Positions 1-10,280 of a stretch of 64,000 nt of DNA are shown piece by piece. Below the pieces are notes generated by a model. That model saw only the letters and a list, made by a program, of their open reading frames with translations. It made no database searches and was not told the origin of the DNA. Both the position numbers and the translations under genes were made by a program. Each line of letters opens with the position of its first letter. Positions within the stretch are counted from its first letter, which is position 1. The stretch comes from Myotis daubentonii (Eukaryota > Chordata > Mammalia > Chiroptera > Vespertilionidae), in assembly GCF_963259705.1 (NCBI RefSeq), contig NC_081840.1:6071062-6135061 (forward strand). Reading direction: 5' to 3'.

Positions 1-863
1 GTGTGCTGCTAGTATGTAGAAACACTTTTGGCTTTAAACCTGGCAGCCTTGCTCATCTCGCATGTCAGTCCTACTAGCATCTTGGTAAATGCATTAGGTG
101 CTTCTACCTTAGATGAGCATGGCATCTGCGCGTAAGGACAGTTTTACTTTTTGCTTCCAATGGGGATGACTTTCATTTTGTTTTGTTCTCTTGCCTTATT
201 GCGCCATCGACGACCTCCATTGCGGGGTTGAATGGAAGTGGGGAGAACGGACATTTGGACCCTGTTTTCTTCTCAGGAGGAGAGCAGTGAGCCCTTCACT
301 GTCAAATGTAAGTTACTATGAAGCTGTTACGTTTTGCTCCGACGCCCTTTATCAAGTTGAGAAACTTCCTTTCTGTTCCTAGTTTACAGAGTCTCTTATT
401 AGAATTAGCATCGAATTTTGTCAAAATTTTTTACTTCTGTTAAGATAATTATATGTTTTTTCTCTTTTAGTCTGTGAGCATGCTGAATCACACTGATTGA
501 TTTTCAAATGTTAAACCTATCTCACATCGCTAGGATAAACCCCATTTTGACATCATGTCATTCTTTTTACATTGTGTTGGATTCTTTTTACGTTGCGTTA
601 GCTTCAAGTTGCAAATACTTTGCTAAGGACTTTTGCGTCTGTGTGCATGAGGAGTATTGCTCTGCAAATTTCTCCCCCTGTAATGTTGTTGTCTAATGCG
701 CTAACACTGGCCTCCAAAGATGACTCGGCCGCTTCTTCCTGCTTCTATTTTTTGAAAGGGTTCCTTTAGAACGGGTAATATTTCTTCCTTCCTTGAGTGT
801 TTTGTACTATTGGTCAGAAAAGCCATCTGGGTCTGGAATTTTCTTTGTGGAAGGAGGTTTTTA
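1..863 (-). pseudogene. L1 LINE ORF2 fragment (reverse transcriptase region), antisense
   Basis: Read on the minus strand this is the reverse-transcriptase part of an old LINE-1 ORF2. It is recognised from typical antisense L1 wording around 330-420 and 760-855, but stops and frameshifts break it everywhere. The same L1 resumes at 2839 after a HAL1-like insertion: the 11-base sequence at 853-863 (GGAGGTTTTTA) is repeated with one change at 2839-2849. No functional protein is possible. The left edge lies outside the window. Confidence 0.75.
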
Positions 864-2838
864 TTTTATTTTTTATTTTTGGAAGGGGGTTATTTATTTA
901 TTTAGCTTCCTTTTTTTAAAAAAAATATTTTTTAATTATTTTTTTTAATCTTTATTTTTGAGATTAAAACAGATGTCCCTATTCCCCCCCCACCCCTACC
1001 CCATAGTCCCCCTCCACCTGGGTCCCACCCCACCTCAGGCCTTTGCCACCCTATTGTCTGTGTCATTAGGTAATGCATATATGCCTATAAGATCATTGTT
1101 TAATCTCTTCCTGCCCCCCCACCCCTCCTTCCAGTCTGTTCCATTTCCATGTCCCAGAAGCTCCTTACATTATCTTCATATTTTTGGACTCATTTCTTTT
1201 TGTTCTCCTGCTTGGGTGTTTCTTGCTTTCTCATATTTCAAATCTGTTGAATTGCTGTATATTATCCTTTATTTCAGTCAATGTATGCTTAATTTCTGAT
1301 TGGTCCTTTTCCATTTTTTGGGCATTCTCACTAAGATCCTTCAAAGTCTCACTAAGTCCCTTGAAGGTTTCTAGAATATTCTTGAGTAACCTTATAACCG
1401 TGGTTTTGAACTCTATATTTTATTTGTGACATGTTTCTTTGTCTCTGCATTTTGGCTGCTTCCCTGTGTTTATTTCTATGTATTGGGTAGAGCTGCTATC
1501 TCTCCTCGAGTTGGTAGAGTGGCCTTGTGTAGTAGATATTCTATAGGGCCCTGTGGCTCAGCCTCTCCAATCACCTGAGGTGGACACTCTAGGTGCATCC
1601 CTTTTTTGGGCTGTGTGCACAGTCTTGTTGTAGTTGAGACTTGATTGCTGTTGGTGTCACTGGGAGGAATTGACCTCCAGGCCAATTGGCTGTGAGGATC
1701 AGCTATGATGACTACAGTGGGAGAGCTGCTGTGCAGGAGATACCCCTATGCAGCAGGACTTGCTTCAGTGGGGCTTTGGTGCTCACTGAGTCTTCCCCTT
1801 GAGTATGATGCTTCTGGATATGGAGAGTTGTAATCTGGTATGGTCTGACACTGACCACTAGGTATACTGGCTCTTGGGTCTCCATGGAGGAGTAAAGTCA
1901 GCCACTGCCTGGGGCCAGCTACAGAGAGATCTGCAGATTCCTCCTCTTTGTATTGGGATTGGAAGTGCCAAGACAAGGCCCACCTGTGAAGCAAGGCAGG
2001 CTGGTGCTGTTGCCAGGTCTTGGGCCTTTTATTGATAGGTTTGGGGCTCCCAGACCCAGCTGTAGCTTGTTTGACAGATTTTAGCCTGAGCAAGGACAGG
2101 CCATTCATATGCAAAATCTGCCACACACAGGTTTGGTGGGGCTGCAAATTGGATGAGGCGGGTCTCAGGGAATCACCGGGGTGGAGCAAACAGAAATGGC
2201 TGCCAGTCAGCCCTGCCCCCAGGAAGGTCCCAGCATAGGAACAATGAGCTCTGAAGCATCTACATCTGAGAGGAAGCCATCCCTGAGTTCCTGCCCCGAT
2301 GCCAAACAATCTGGTTCATCTTCATATGTGTCTGTGTCCCCTAGAGCCTTGCCCTGGAACTAGAGCTCAGAGGAAGTGGGATCTGGCAAGTTCAGTTTGT
2401 GTGCCGGCCTTTTAAGAGGATCAGCTGGGTCTCCAGCAGCCTCTGTGTCGCTGAGCCCCAGTCCCCACTGGCTTTTACAGCCTGTAGTTCTTACTGCCCA
2501 TAGGGACTTCCTTTCCCAGCTCTGGGACCCTGGGCTGGGGGTCTGGTGTGGCGCTTGTATCCCTTCCTCCTCCAGGTTGCCTCAGTGGAGACGATCTCCC
2601 TCCCAATTAAAAAAGCGGCCCACGTGGGTGCTGGGCCAGCCCGGTCCGTGCCTCTGCACCTCCTACCAGGCTCTGTGGGCTTTCTTCTTTACTTCTCTAG
2701 TCATAGGACTTCCATTCAGCCAGCTTGCCGGGGGTTCTGGGTGATGGTTGTTCTGTATTTTAGTTGTAATTTTGATGTGGTTGTGGGAGGCTGTGAATAC
2801 ATGTGTTTGCCTACACCGCCATCTTGGTCTCTATGGAT
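864..2838 (-). repeat. HAL1-like LINE with internal deletion, inserted in L1
   Basis: This is a LINE in antisense orientation. Reading from the right, it starts near 2830 with the CCAAGATGGCGGT-type L1 5' end, followed by the 5' UTR and the first part of ORF1. At about 1150 it jumps directly to a 3' UTR that ends in the T-rich stretch at about 905-960. The copy at 33030-35845 matches it throughout but has about 870 bases more at the junction, covering the RRM and C-terminal parts of ORF1. It is flanked by an 11-base duplication (853-863 and 2839-2849, 10/11 identical), so it is an independent insertion into the L1. There is no ORF2, as in HAL1 (half-L1) elements. The exact subfamily was not checked. 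Confidence 0.65.
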
Positions 2839-4040
2839 GGAGATTTTTAACTGCTAATATTATTTACTTAATAGACACGAGCCTATCCAGATATCTATTT
2901 ATTCTTGAGAGAGCTTTAGTAGATTGTATCCTTTAAAGAATATAATCACCTAATTTGTCAAATTTGTCCAATTCACCTAATTTGTCAAATTTGTTGGCAT
3001 AAAGTTATTAAAAATGTTCATTTCCTATCCTTTTTACCCTTATGTAGTAGCCATAGTGATGTCCCCTCTCTCATCCCTGATATTGGTTCCCTATGTTCTC
3101 TCTCTTTTTTCCTGATCAATCTAAGAGAGGTTTGACAATTTTATTGACTTAAAAAACCAGCTTTTGCTTTCATTGATTCTTCTATTGTTTTAATGTTTGC
3201 TATTGCATTCATTTCTCTTTTTATTTTTTATTTCCTCTGCTTACTTTTGTGTGTTTTTCCCCCTCTCATTTATTAGGTAAAAACCGAGGTCATTAATTCC
3301 AAACCTTTCTTCTTTTATAATATAAGCACTTAGTGTCAAAAGTTCCCTCTAACCATTGCTTTAGCTACATCCCACACATTTTTATGTGATGTGTTTTCAC
3401 AGTTTCCAGCTTAAAATATGTTCTAATTTCCATTGTGATTTCTTCTTTGATCCATGGTTTATTTGGGAGTGTGCTGTTTAATGTCCCAGATATTTGGTGA
3501 TTTTTCTAGGCATCTTTCTGTTATTGACTTCTAATTTAATCCCATTGTGATAGGAGAATATATATTGTAGGATTTCAGTCTTTGAAATGTTATTGAGACT
3601 TGTTGATTGCTCAAAACGTGTATCTTGGTAAATGTTTTGTGTGAACTTAATAAGACTGTGTATTCTGTGGTTGAATAGCATGTTCTGTAAATGTCAAGGT
3701 CGTTTATAGTGTCACTCAGATTTTCTGTATCCTCACTGATTTCCTGCCTGCTTCTATCAATAATTAAGAGAGCGGTGTTGACATCTCCAATTATAACTGT
3801 GGAGGGAGCTGCTTATTTCCTTTTGCAGGGCTACCCGTTTTGCATCGTGTACTTTGAAGCTCTGTTATTAGGTGTATACATAGTTAAGATGGTTATAAAC
3901 TTTTGAGGGATTTAATTAACTCTTTCTCATGGTAAAACTACCTTCTTTATTCCTGGTAATATTTTCTCTTAATCCACTTTGCTTGATGGTAGCATAGCTG
4001 CTCCAGCTCGCTTTTGGTTAGTGTTAATATAGCATATCTT

Positions 4041-4250
4041 GCCCTGGCCACTGTGACTCAGTGGATTGAGCGTTGTCCCCTGCTGGTTTGATTACTGGTC
4101 AGGGTACATGCCCAGGTTGCTGGCTCAATCCTCAGTAGAGGGCTTGCAGGAGGCAGCTGATTGATGTTTCTCTCTCATAGATGTTGCTCTCTTTTCCTCC
4201 CCCCCACCCCCGCTCTAAAAATCAATAAAAAACATTTTAAAAATAACATA
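4041..4250 (+). repeat. VES-type tRNA-derived SINE (older, diverged)
   Basis: The tRNA-like head is GACTCAGTGGATTGAGCG (A box) followed by a degraded B box around 4100-4115. It continues with the vespertilionid body (GCAGGAGGCAGCTGATTGATG) and ends in CTCTAAAAATCAATAAAAAA. It has more changes than the copy at 4438, so it is an older subfamily or copy. Such SINEs are moved by L1 machinery and have no product of their own. Confidence 0.85.
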
Positions 4251-4437
4251 TTTTTCTACATTTTTACTGTTAACCTACCTGTGCCTTAACACAAATGGTG
4301 GGGTTTCTTGTAGACACGGTATAATTGGGTCTTGCTTTTCCATCTTATCTGATAATCTCCTTTTTTTAAATTGGTGAGTTTAGACAATTTATATTTAGTA
4401 GATTATTATTGTAGTTGGATTTAAATCTATTACCTTA

Positions 4438-4690
4438 GCTCTAGCTGGTTTGGCTCAGTGGGTAGAGTGTCAGCCTGAGGACAAAGGGTCCTGGGTTCAA
4501 TTCCGGTCAAGGGCATGTACCTTGGTTACAGGCTCCACCCTAGCCCGGGCTCTGGTCAGGGCCCGTGCAGGAGGCAACCAATTGGTGTGTTTCTCTCACA
4601 TCGATGTCTTTCTCCCTCCCGTCCACTCTCTCTAAAAATCAATGCAAAAAAGATCCTCAGGTGAGGATTAAATTAAATAAATAAAAAAAA
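4438..4690 (+). repeat. VES SINE with target-site duplication
   Basis: This is a full-length VES-type SINE. The head CTAGCTGGTTTGGCTCAGTG carries the A box, the GGGTTCAATTCC B box follows at about 4493, then the GCAGGAGGCAACCAATTGG body and an A-rich tail. A 12-base duplication (TCTATTACCTTA at 4426-4437, TCGATTACCTTA at 4691-4702) brackets it with one mismatch. That proves insertion by target-primed reverse transcription into the antisense L1. Confidence 0.93.
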
Positions 4691-4998
4691 TCGATTACCT
4701 TAATACTTATTTTCTATGTGACCCATCTGTTCTTAGTTCCCTTCTTCCTCTTTTCCTGCCTTCTTTTTTGATGAATTGAGTAATATTTATTATTTTATTT
4801 TATCCTTTTATTGGTTTATCAGTGATACTTCTTTGGTTGTGTATGTGTTGTTGTTTAGTGGTTTAGAGTTTACAGTATACATCTTAGACTCTACCTTCAA
4901 ATAATATTATATTACTTCATGAGTTACATAAGAACCTTACTCCAACATACTTCCATTTCCCCTGTTCTAGACTTCAGACTATTTTGTTGTGCACTTTA

Positions 4999-5211
4999 TT
5001 TATTTTTTTAAAAAAATATATATTTTATTGATTTTTTACAGAGAGGAAGGGAGAGTGATAGAGAGTTAGAAACATCGATCAGCTGCCTCCTGCACATCTC
5101 CCCACTGGGGATGTGCCCGCAACCCAGGTACATGCCCTTGACGGGAATCGAACCTGGGACCCTTCAGTCCGCAGGCTGATGCTCTATCCACTGAGCCAAA
5201 CCGGTTTCTGC
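4999..5211 (-). repeat. VES SINE with perfect 14-base duplication
   Basis: A VES SINE in antisense: the T-rich tail complement lies at the left, GGGAATCGAACCTGGGAC (B-box complement) at 5141-5158 and the CTGAGCCAAACC A-box complement at about 5191. TGTTGTGCACTTTA at 4985-4998 is repeated exactly at 5212-5225. Perfect duplications suggest a relatively young insertion. Confidence 0.94.
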
Positions 5212-5332
5212 TGTTGTGCACTTTAATTCTACATGTGTTATAAGCTTCACAATACATTGTTATTATTTTTCCTTTAAACAGTAAAGTTTCTTGTAAATAG
5301 ATTTTTAACAAGAAAAAAAGGCCTTTTTTTTT

Positions 5333-5516
5333 TACAGGCGGGACAAAAGTAGGTTTACGGTTTAAGTACACGAAACACAAATGATAAAATGAGGAAAATG
5401 AGTAAGAAAATGTACTAAGACAAGAAACACAGAGTTTATTCTTATATTATTATTTATTGATTATTGTATTATTTTCCATACAAACAACTGTAAACCTACT
5501 TTTGCCCAACCCTGTA
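5333..5516. mobile_element. mariner-type MITE (nMar-like)
   Basis: This is a 184-base element bounded by TA dinucleotides (5333-5334 and 5515-5516). Its terminal inverted repeats are about 30 bases long. The left end reads TACAGGCGGGACAAAAGTAG and the complement of the right end TACAGGGTTGGGCAAAAGTA, and both continue into GGTTTAC. There is no coding capacity. It matches the pattern of non-autonomous mariners known from Myotis. Family assignment is from memory; the ends and the TA target are seen directly. Confidence 0.8.
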
Positions 5517-5596
5517 TTTACCCACACAGTAGCCATTTCTGCTGCTCTTCATTCATTCCTTTGTGTAGATTCAGAGTTCTCCCGTTGTAATTTTCA

Positions 5597-5864
5597 CTAG
5601 AGGCCCGGTGCATGAAATTCGTGCATGGGTAGAGTCCCTAGGCCTGGCCAGCAATCAGGGCTGATTGGGGGCCTTCTGGCTGCTGGCCAGGGCCTCCCTT
5701 TCCTGGCTGCTGGCTGTGGGCCGGGGCCTTCCTTATTTCCATACCGCCCCCGGCTGCCAGGGCCTTCCTTTGTTAGCGCACGTCATACCGAGCAATCGAA
5801 CACCCAGTCTCCTGGTCAAACTCCCAAAGGGACAATTCGCATATTAAGCTTTTATATATATAGA
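5597..5864 (-). mobile_element. short non-autonomous Helitron (HeliBatN-like)
   Basis: On the minus strand it begins with TCTATATATATAAAAGCTTA (complement of 5845-5864) and ends with a GTGCAC-type hairpin plus CTAG at 5597-5600. The host base before CTAG on the plus strand is A (5596), matching the A/T insertion rule. It is 268 bases long with no coding capacity. Its 5' end abuts the next Helitron at 5865 with no spacer. Confidence 0.88.
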
Positions 5865-6029
5865 CTAGAGGCCCGGTGCACAAAAATTTGTGCACTTGGG
5901 GGAAAAGAGGGGGTCCCTTAGCCCGGCCTGTGCCCTCTCGCAGTCTGGGACCCCTCGGGAGATAACGACCTGCTGGCTTAGGCCTGCTCCCGGGTGGCAG
6001 AGGGCAGGCCCAATCCCTAGGTGCAGCCC

Positions 6030-6960
6030 CTGGTCGGGCTCAGAGCAGGGCCGATTGGGGAGTTGGGGCGCTGCCCCTGTCATGCACAGAGCAGGGTGGA
6101 TCAGGAGGTTGCGATGCCACCCTCAGTCACGCTCAAGGTAGGGCTGATTGGGGGGTTGGGGCACCGCCCCCTGTCACACTCAAGGCAGGGTCGATGGGGA
6201 GGTTGCGGCGCCACCCCCTGTCATGCACAGAGCAGGGCCAATCAGGGGGTTGGGGCGCTGCCCCCTGTCACTCACAGAGCAGGGCCCATCAGGGGGGTTG
6301 GGGCTCCGTACCCTGTCACACACAGAGCAGGGTTGATCAGGGGGTTGGGGAGCTCCCCCTGTCACACACAGAGCAGGGCCGATCAGGGGGTTCGGGAGCT
6401 CCCCCCTGTCACTCACAGAGTAGGGCTGATAGGGGAGTTGGGGCACCGCCCCCTGTCACACACAGAGCAGGGCGGATCAGGGGGTTGGGGTGCCGCACCC
6501 TGTCACACTCAGGGAAGGGCTGATGGGGAGGTTATGGCTCTACCCCGTCACACACAGAGCAGGGCCCATGGGGGGCGGTTGGGGCGTCGCCCTCTATCAC
6601 CCACAGAGCAGGGCCGATCATGGGGTTGGGGCGCCGCCACTGTCACACTCAGGGCAGGGCAGATGGGGAGGTTATGGCTCTACCCCGTCACACACAGAGC
6701 AGAGCCTGTGGGGGGGGGGGGGTGGTTGGGGAGCCGCACCCTGTCACACACAGAGCCGCAGAGCGATCACAGGGTTGGGGAGCTCCCCCCATCAGGCACA
6801 GAGCAGGGCTGATCAGGGGGTTGGGGCGCCTTCCCCTGTCATGAACAGAGCAGGGCCGATAGGGAGGTTGTGGCCCACCCCCTGTCACACACAGAGCCGC
6901 AGGGCGATCAGGGGGTTTGGGCGCTGCCCCCTGTTACGCTGATCGCGGTTCCAGGAGGCC
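6030..6960. repeat. internal minisatellite of the Helitron
   Basis: About seventeen diverged units of 45-60 bases built around CACACAGAGCAGGGCCGATC, GGGGGTTGGGG and CGCCCCCTGTC. The unit length is irregular and several units carry CCGCAGGGCGATC variants. The array keeps several frames open, which produces long meaningless open frames on both strands. The same array occurs in the other large Helitrons with different numbers of units. Confidence 0.85.
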
Positions 6961-7274
6961 TTGCGGCTCCGCTGATCCTGGTGCTGGGAGGCATATTACC
7001 CTTTTACTATATAGGATAGAGGCCTGGTGCATGTGTGGGGGCTGGCTGGTTTGCCCTGAAGGGTGTCCTGGATCAGGGTGGGGGTCCCCACAGGGGTGCC
7101 TGGCCAGCCTGGGTGAGGGGATAATGGCTGTTTGCAGCTGGTCACACACCCTTCAGGGTGGGGGTCCCCACTGGGGTGCCTGGCCAGTCTGGGTGAGGGG
7201 CTGAGGGCTGTTTTCAGGCTGGCAGGTGACGGAAGCTCCCAACCGCTCCTTTCTTTCTTTCTTTTTTTTTTAAA

Positions 7275-8035
7275 CTAGGGGCCCGGTGCACGAAATTCGT
7301 GCACTGGGTGTGTGTGTGGGGGGGGGGGGAGTGTCCCTCAGCCCAGCCTGCCCCCTCTCACATACTGGGAGCCCTCAGGCGTTGACCCCCATCACCCTCC
7401 AATCGCAGGATTGGCCCCTTGCCCAGGCCTGACGCCTCTGGCCTAGGCGTCCGGCCCGGGCAGCGGGGACCTGAAGTGGCAGCGGGGGGTGCCGTGATCG
7501 CGCGGGCTCCGCCCCTGCCCCTGCAGGATGCCTCTGGCTGAGGCATCTGGCCCGGCCAGCGGGGACCCAAAGCTGCAGCGGCCCCGCGATCGTGGGCTTC
7601 GCTTTAGGCCCAGGCAAGGGGCCCCTAGCTCCTGGGACTGCCAGCTTCGACCGTGCCCAGCTCCCATCGCTGGCTCCACCCCTACTTCCTGCTATCACTG
7701 GCCAGGGCGGCAAAGGTGCCTGATTCTCCGATCATGGCTGGGGGGCAGGGCAAAGGCGGCCCCAGGGCCGCCTTTGCCCTGCCCCCCAGCTTTTAGCTCC
7801 CCCCTGGGTTTCCGATCACTGTCAGTGGCAGGGGGCTTCTTCCTGCTTTCCCTTTCGCCTCCCTGCATTGTGCCTACATATGCAAATTAACCGCCATCTT
7901 GTTGACAGTTAACTGCCAATCTTAGTTGGCAGTTAACTGCCAATCTTGGCAGTTAATTTGCATATAGCCCTGATTAGCCAATGAAAAGGGTATCGCCGTA
8001 TGCCAATTACCATTTTTCTCTTTTATTAGTGTTGA
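7275..8035 (-). mobile_element. nested Helitron inside the 5865-8421 Helitron
   Basis: CTAG at 7275-7278 begins a second 3' end with the hairpin GTGCACGAAATTCGTGCAC. The 5' end is the complement of 8021-8035 (TCAACACTAATAAAAG). Flanking bases A7274 and T8036 fit the A/T target. The copy at 38977-40505 runs directly from T-rich sequence to TTCTGGGCCAGC here, which is the empty site. The element is 761 bases, GC-rich in its middle, and contains a 26-base perfect inverted repeat (7737-7790) and an 18-base palindrome (7926-7943). Confidence 0.88.
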
Positions 8036-8421
8036 TTCTGGGCCAGCTTTAGCTCTGAGGCTCCAGCTCTTAGGCCTTGCTGCTGAAAGCAGGTATCTGG
8101 TTTGTTTGGGTTCTATAATCGAAACAATGTATAACTCCAGCTCTGAGATCCCGCTCAGTTGAAAGCAGGTTTCTGGGGTTTTGTTTAGCTTCTATATTTG
8201 TTACAATGTTTCAAACTGCAGGCTCAGAGGCCGGCAAGGCAGGCGGGGAACATTGGTTTCCTCCATCACTGAAGCAAGCAAGCCTCATGTTAGTTTCAAG
8301 CTGCCTGGCTGCCGGCCGCCATCTTGGCTGGCAGTTAATTTGCATATTGCCCTGATTAGCCAATGGGAAGGGTAGCGGATGTACGCTAATTACCATGTTT
8401 CTCTTTTATTAGATAGGAGGA

Positions 8422-9550
8422 TTCTGCCGGAAGGACTTCTTTTAACATTTTGAGTGGGTTTGCTGATGATTTCCCTCCAATTATTTTTTATTTATTTGAG
8501 AGAGAGAGAGAGAAAGAAAGGAACATTGACTTGTTGTTCCACTTATTTATGCATTCATTGGTTGAATCTTCTATGTGCCCTGACCAGGGATCAAACTTGC
8601 AACTTTGGCATATCAGGACAATGCTCTAACCAACAGAACTATCTAGCCAGCGTCAAGCTCCTCCAATTTTGAAGATACAAAAATTTTTATTTTACCTCCA
8701 TGTTCAAAAATTATTTTCACTGGGTATTAAATTTTAGATGGACTTTTGTTTCTTTCAATAAAGCGGTTGCTCCATTTTCCTTTTGGGTTGGATTGTTTCC
8801 AACAAGAAGCCTGCCGTCATTCTTATGTTTGTTTCTCTGTACATTTTTACTTTTTAAGCTGCTTTTGTGGGTTTTCAGCAACTGGATTATAATAGGGCCT
8901 GCTGTGGTTTTCTTCCCAGTTCCCCTCCACCCACTGCTGGAGGTTCATTGAGATTCTTGGATCTGTAGATTTATAGTTTTCACCAAATTTGGAAAAATTT
9001 TGGTCATTACTCCTTTGGATAGTTTTTCTGTTCCCTCCCCTATGCCAACCCCCAGACTCAGATGCACCTGTGTTAGGCCACTTGCTGTTGACCCACAGCT
9101 CAGTGATACTCTGTTCATTTTCCCTCCAGTCATGTTCCTCTCTCTGTGTTTTATTTGGAATAGTTTCTATTTGCCATGCCTTCAAGTTCACTAAACTTCC
9201 CGTTTGAAGTGTTTAATCTGCTGTCAAATTTCATCTAGTGCATTTTTCATCTCTAGCTTTGTATTTTTTAACTTCAGAGGTTCAATTTTGGTCTTTAAAA
9301 ATATATTCTCTTTGTCTCTTCTTTCTGTTCATCATTTCCTCTATCATCTTGGACATATATCTGTTTTACTACCCATTTTCCTCATTTTATCATCTGGTCA
9401 TTTTTGGATCTGTTTCTACTGACTTATTTTTCTTCTTATTATATGGGTCACATTTACCTCCTTTTCATTCCTGGTAATGTTTTTAATTGAATGCCAAGCA
9501 TTGCAATGTCACTTCGTTAGGTGCTAAAGTTTTTCATATTCCTTTAAATG
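8422..9550 (-). repeat. L1 LINE, antisense, resumes after the Helitrons
   Basis: This continues the L1 interrupted at 5596. The text from TTCTGCCGGAAGGACTTC onward is typical antisense L1 sequence upstream of ORF2. It contains many stops on the minus strand. An old SINE (8483-8659) is inserted. The L1 gives way to a mariner MITE at 9551. Confidence 0.65.
8483..8659 (-). repeat. old VES-related SINE
   Basis: An antisense tRNA-type SINE with diverged body: GAGAGAGAGAGAGAAAG near the tail side, GACCAGGGATCAAACTTGCAA as degraded B box and a decayed A box near 8620. The duplication CCTCCAATT (8474-8482 and 8660-8668) is exact. The body differs from the young VES copies and belongs to an older subfamily. 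Confidence 0.82.
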
Positions 9551-9684
9551 TAGGATGTCCCCCCCAAAATGTATACAGACACTTTGAATAATGATAAAGG
9601 CCGTGTTTATTAAAAAGCATTTCATTTTCAAAATGAGCTGTCAGCTGTTAGAGCGTGTACACGTTTTGGGGGGGACACCCCGTA
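9551..9684. mobile_element. short mariner-type MITE
   Basis: A 134-base element with TA at both ends. The left end is TAGGATGTCCCCCCCAAAAT; the complement of the right end is TACGGGGTGTCCCCCCCAAA. Both continue into (C)GTGTACA-like sequence, giving inverted repeats of about 27 bases. It has no coding capacity. Another TIR family than the MITE at 5333. Confidence 0.8.
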
Positions 9685-10187
9685 TTTTCCGCTTTGTTCT
9701 GAGATGCGGCTCTTGGCGACGGTCGGATCCTTTCAAAGCTCACTTTCAGCCTGTGGTGTCGGGCAAACCTGACCTCACAATGGAGGTAACACCCTCCTGA
9801 GAACTCTCCTCAGCGAGGACTTGGCACTAGTCTCATGCCTGTAGGACCCCAGGTGCCCGGCGCCCCTCTCTGCCTGCTCCTCTGGCCTTGGCAGTTCCCG
9901 CACACTCCGGCCCTGATGAGCACGCAGCTTCGGGTGGAGGAGGGCCTGCGGATTCCTGAAGTGCTTCTCCCTGTGACGCGTGCAGCACCCGGAATTACAG
10001 ACGTTTGGGACGCTGAATTCCGGGTCACAACTCAGAGAGCCTGTTCGGCTGTATTTGGGGTTCCCTTCTCGCCGATGGAGCCTGGAAACGCTCTCCAGGG
10101 GCAGTTGTAGGGCTCACCTCATCTGATGGCCTTCTCTCAGGACTTACTGTCCTGGCTGCCTTTTATTCAGTGTCTGAAAACCATAGT
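9685..10187. other. unique GC-rich sequence, no gene recognised
   Basis: Mostly single-copy sequence after the last L1. No conserved protein domain, splice-flanked frame or repeat family was recognised. Short open frames here lack any family signature. Confidence 0.5.
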
Positions 10188-10280
10188 TTCGTGCGTGTGT
10201 GTGTGTGCTTGTGCGTGTGTGCATGTGTGTGTGAGAGTGTGCATGTGCGCATGTGCGTGTGCATGTGTGTGTGTGTGGTT
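10188..10280. repeat. (TG)n microsatellite with CA/GC interruptions
   Basis: Alternating TG with scattered C substitutions (GCGTGTG, GCATGTG). This is a Z-DNA-prone simple repeat. A purer (TG)n follows at 12507-12546. Confidence 0.95.

Larger units (their letters stand above)
2839..5596 (-). repeat. L1 LINE, antisense, continuation interrupted by SINEs and a MITE
   Basis: This is the continuation of the L1 that fills 1-863. The minus strand carries degenerate L1 ORF2 sequence with many stops. Three VES-type SINEs (4041, 4438, 4999) and a mariner MITE (5333) are inserted in it. At 5596 the L1 is cut by the Helitron array and resumes at 8422: joining 5596 to 8422 restores typical L1 antisense text around TTTTCA/TTCTGCC. 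It is a non-functional relic. Confidence 0.7.
5865..8421 (-). mobile_element. chimeric HeliBat-type Helitron carrying a nested Helitron
   Basis: The 3' end is at the left: CTAG at 5865-5868, then GAGGCCCGGTGCAC and the hairpin GTGCACAAAAATTTGTGCAC. The 5' end is at the right (complement TCCTCCTATCTAATAAAAG, 8403-8421), followed by host T at 8422. From 6030 to 6960 it holds a 45-60-base tandem repeat. At 7014-7020 it has an internal fossil junction where an old 5' end (TCCTATATAGTAAAAGGG on the minus strand) abuts a decayed 3' end. A separate Helitron (7275-8035) interrupts it. There is no Rep/helicase gene, so it is non-autonomous. Confidence 0.88.

Noticed and set aside
6021..6812. A 263-codon open frame and several others as proteins
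   Set aside because: They follow the Helitron's internal 45-60-base repeat and recur in every copy with shifting frame. No Rep or helicase motif is present.
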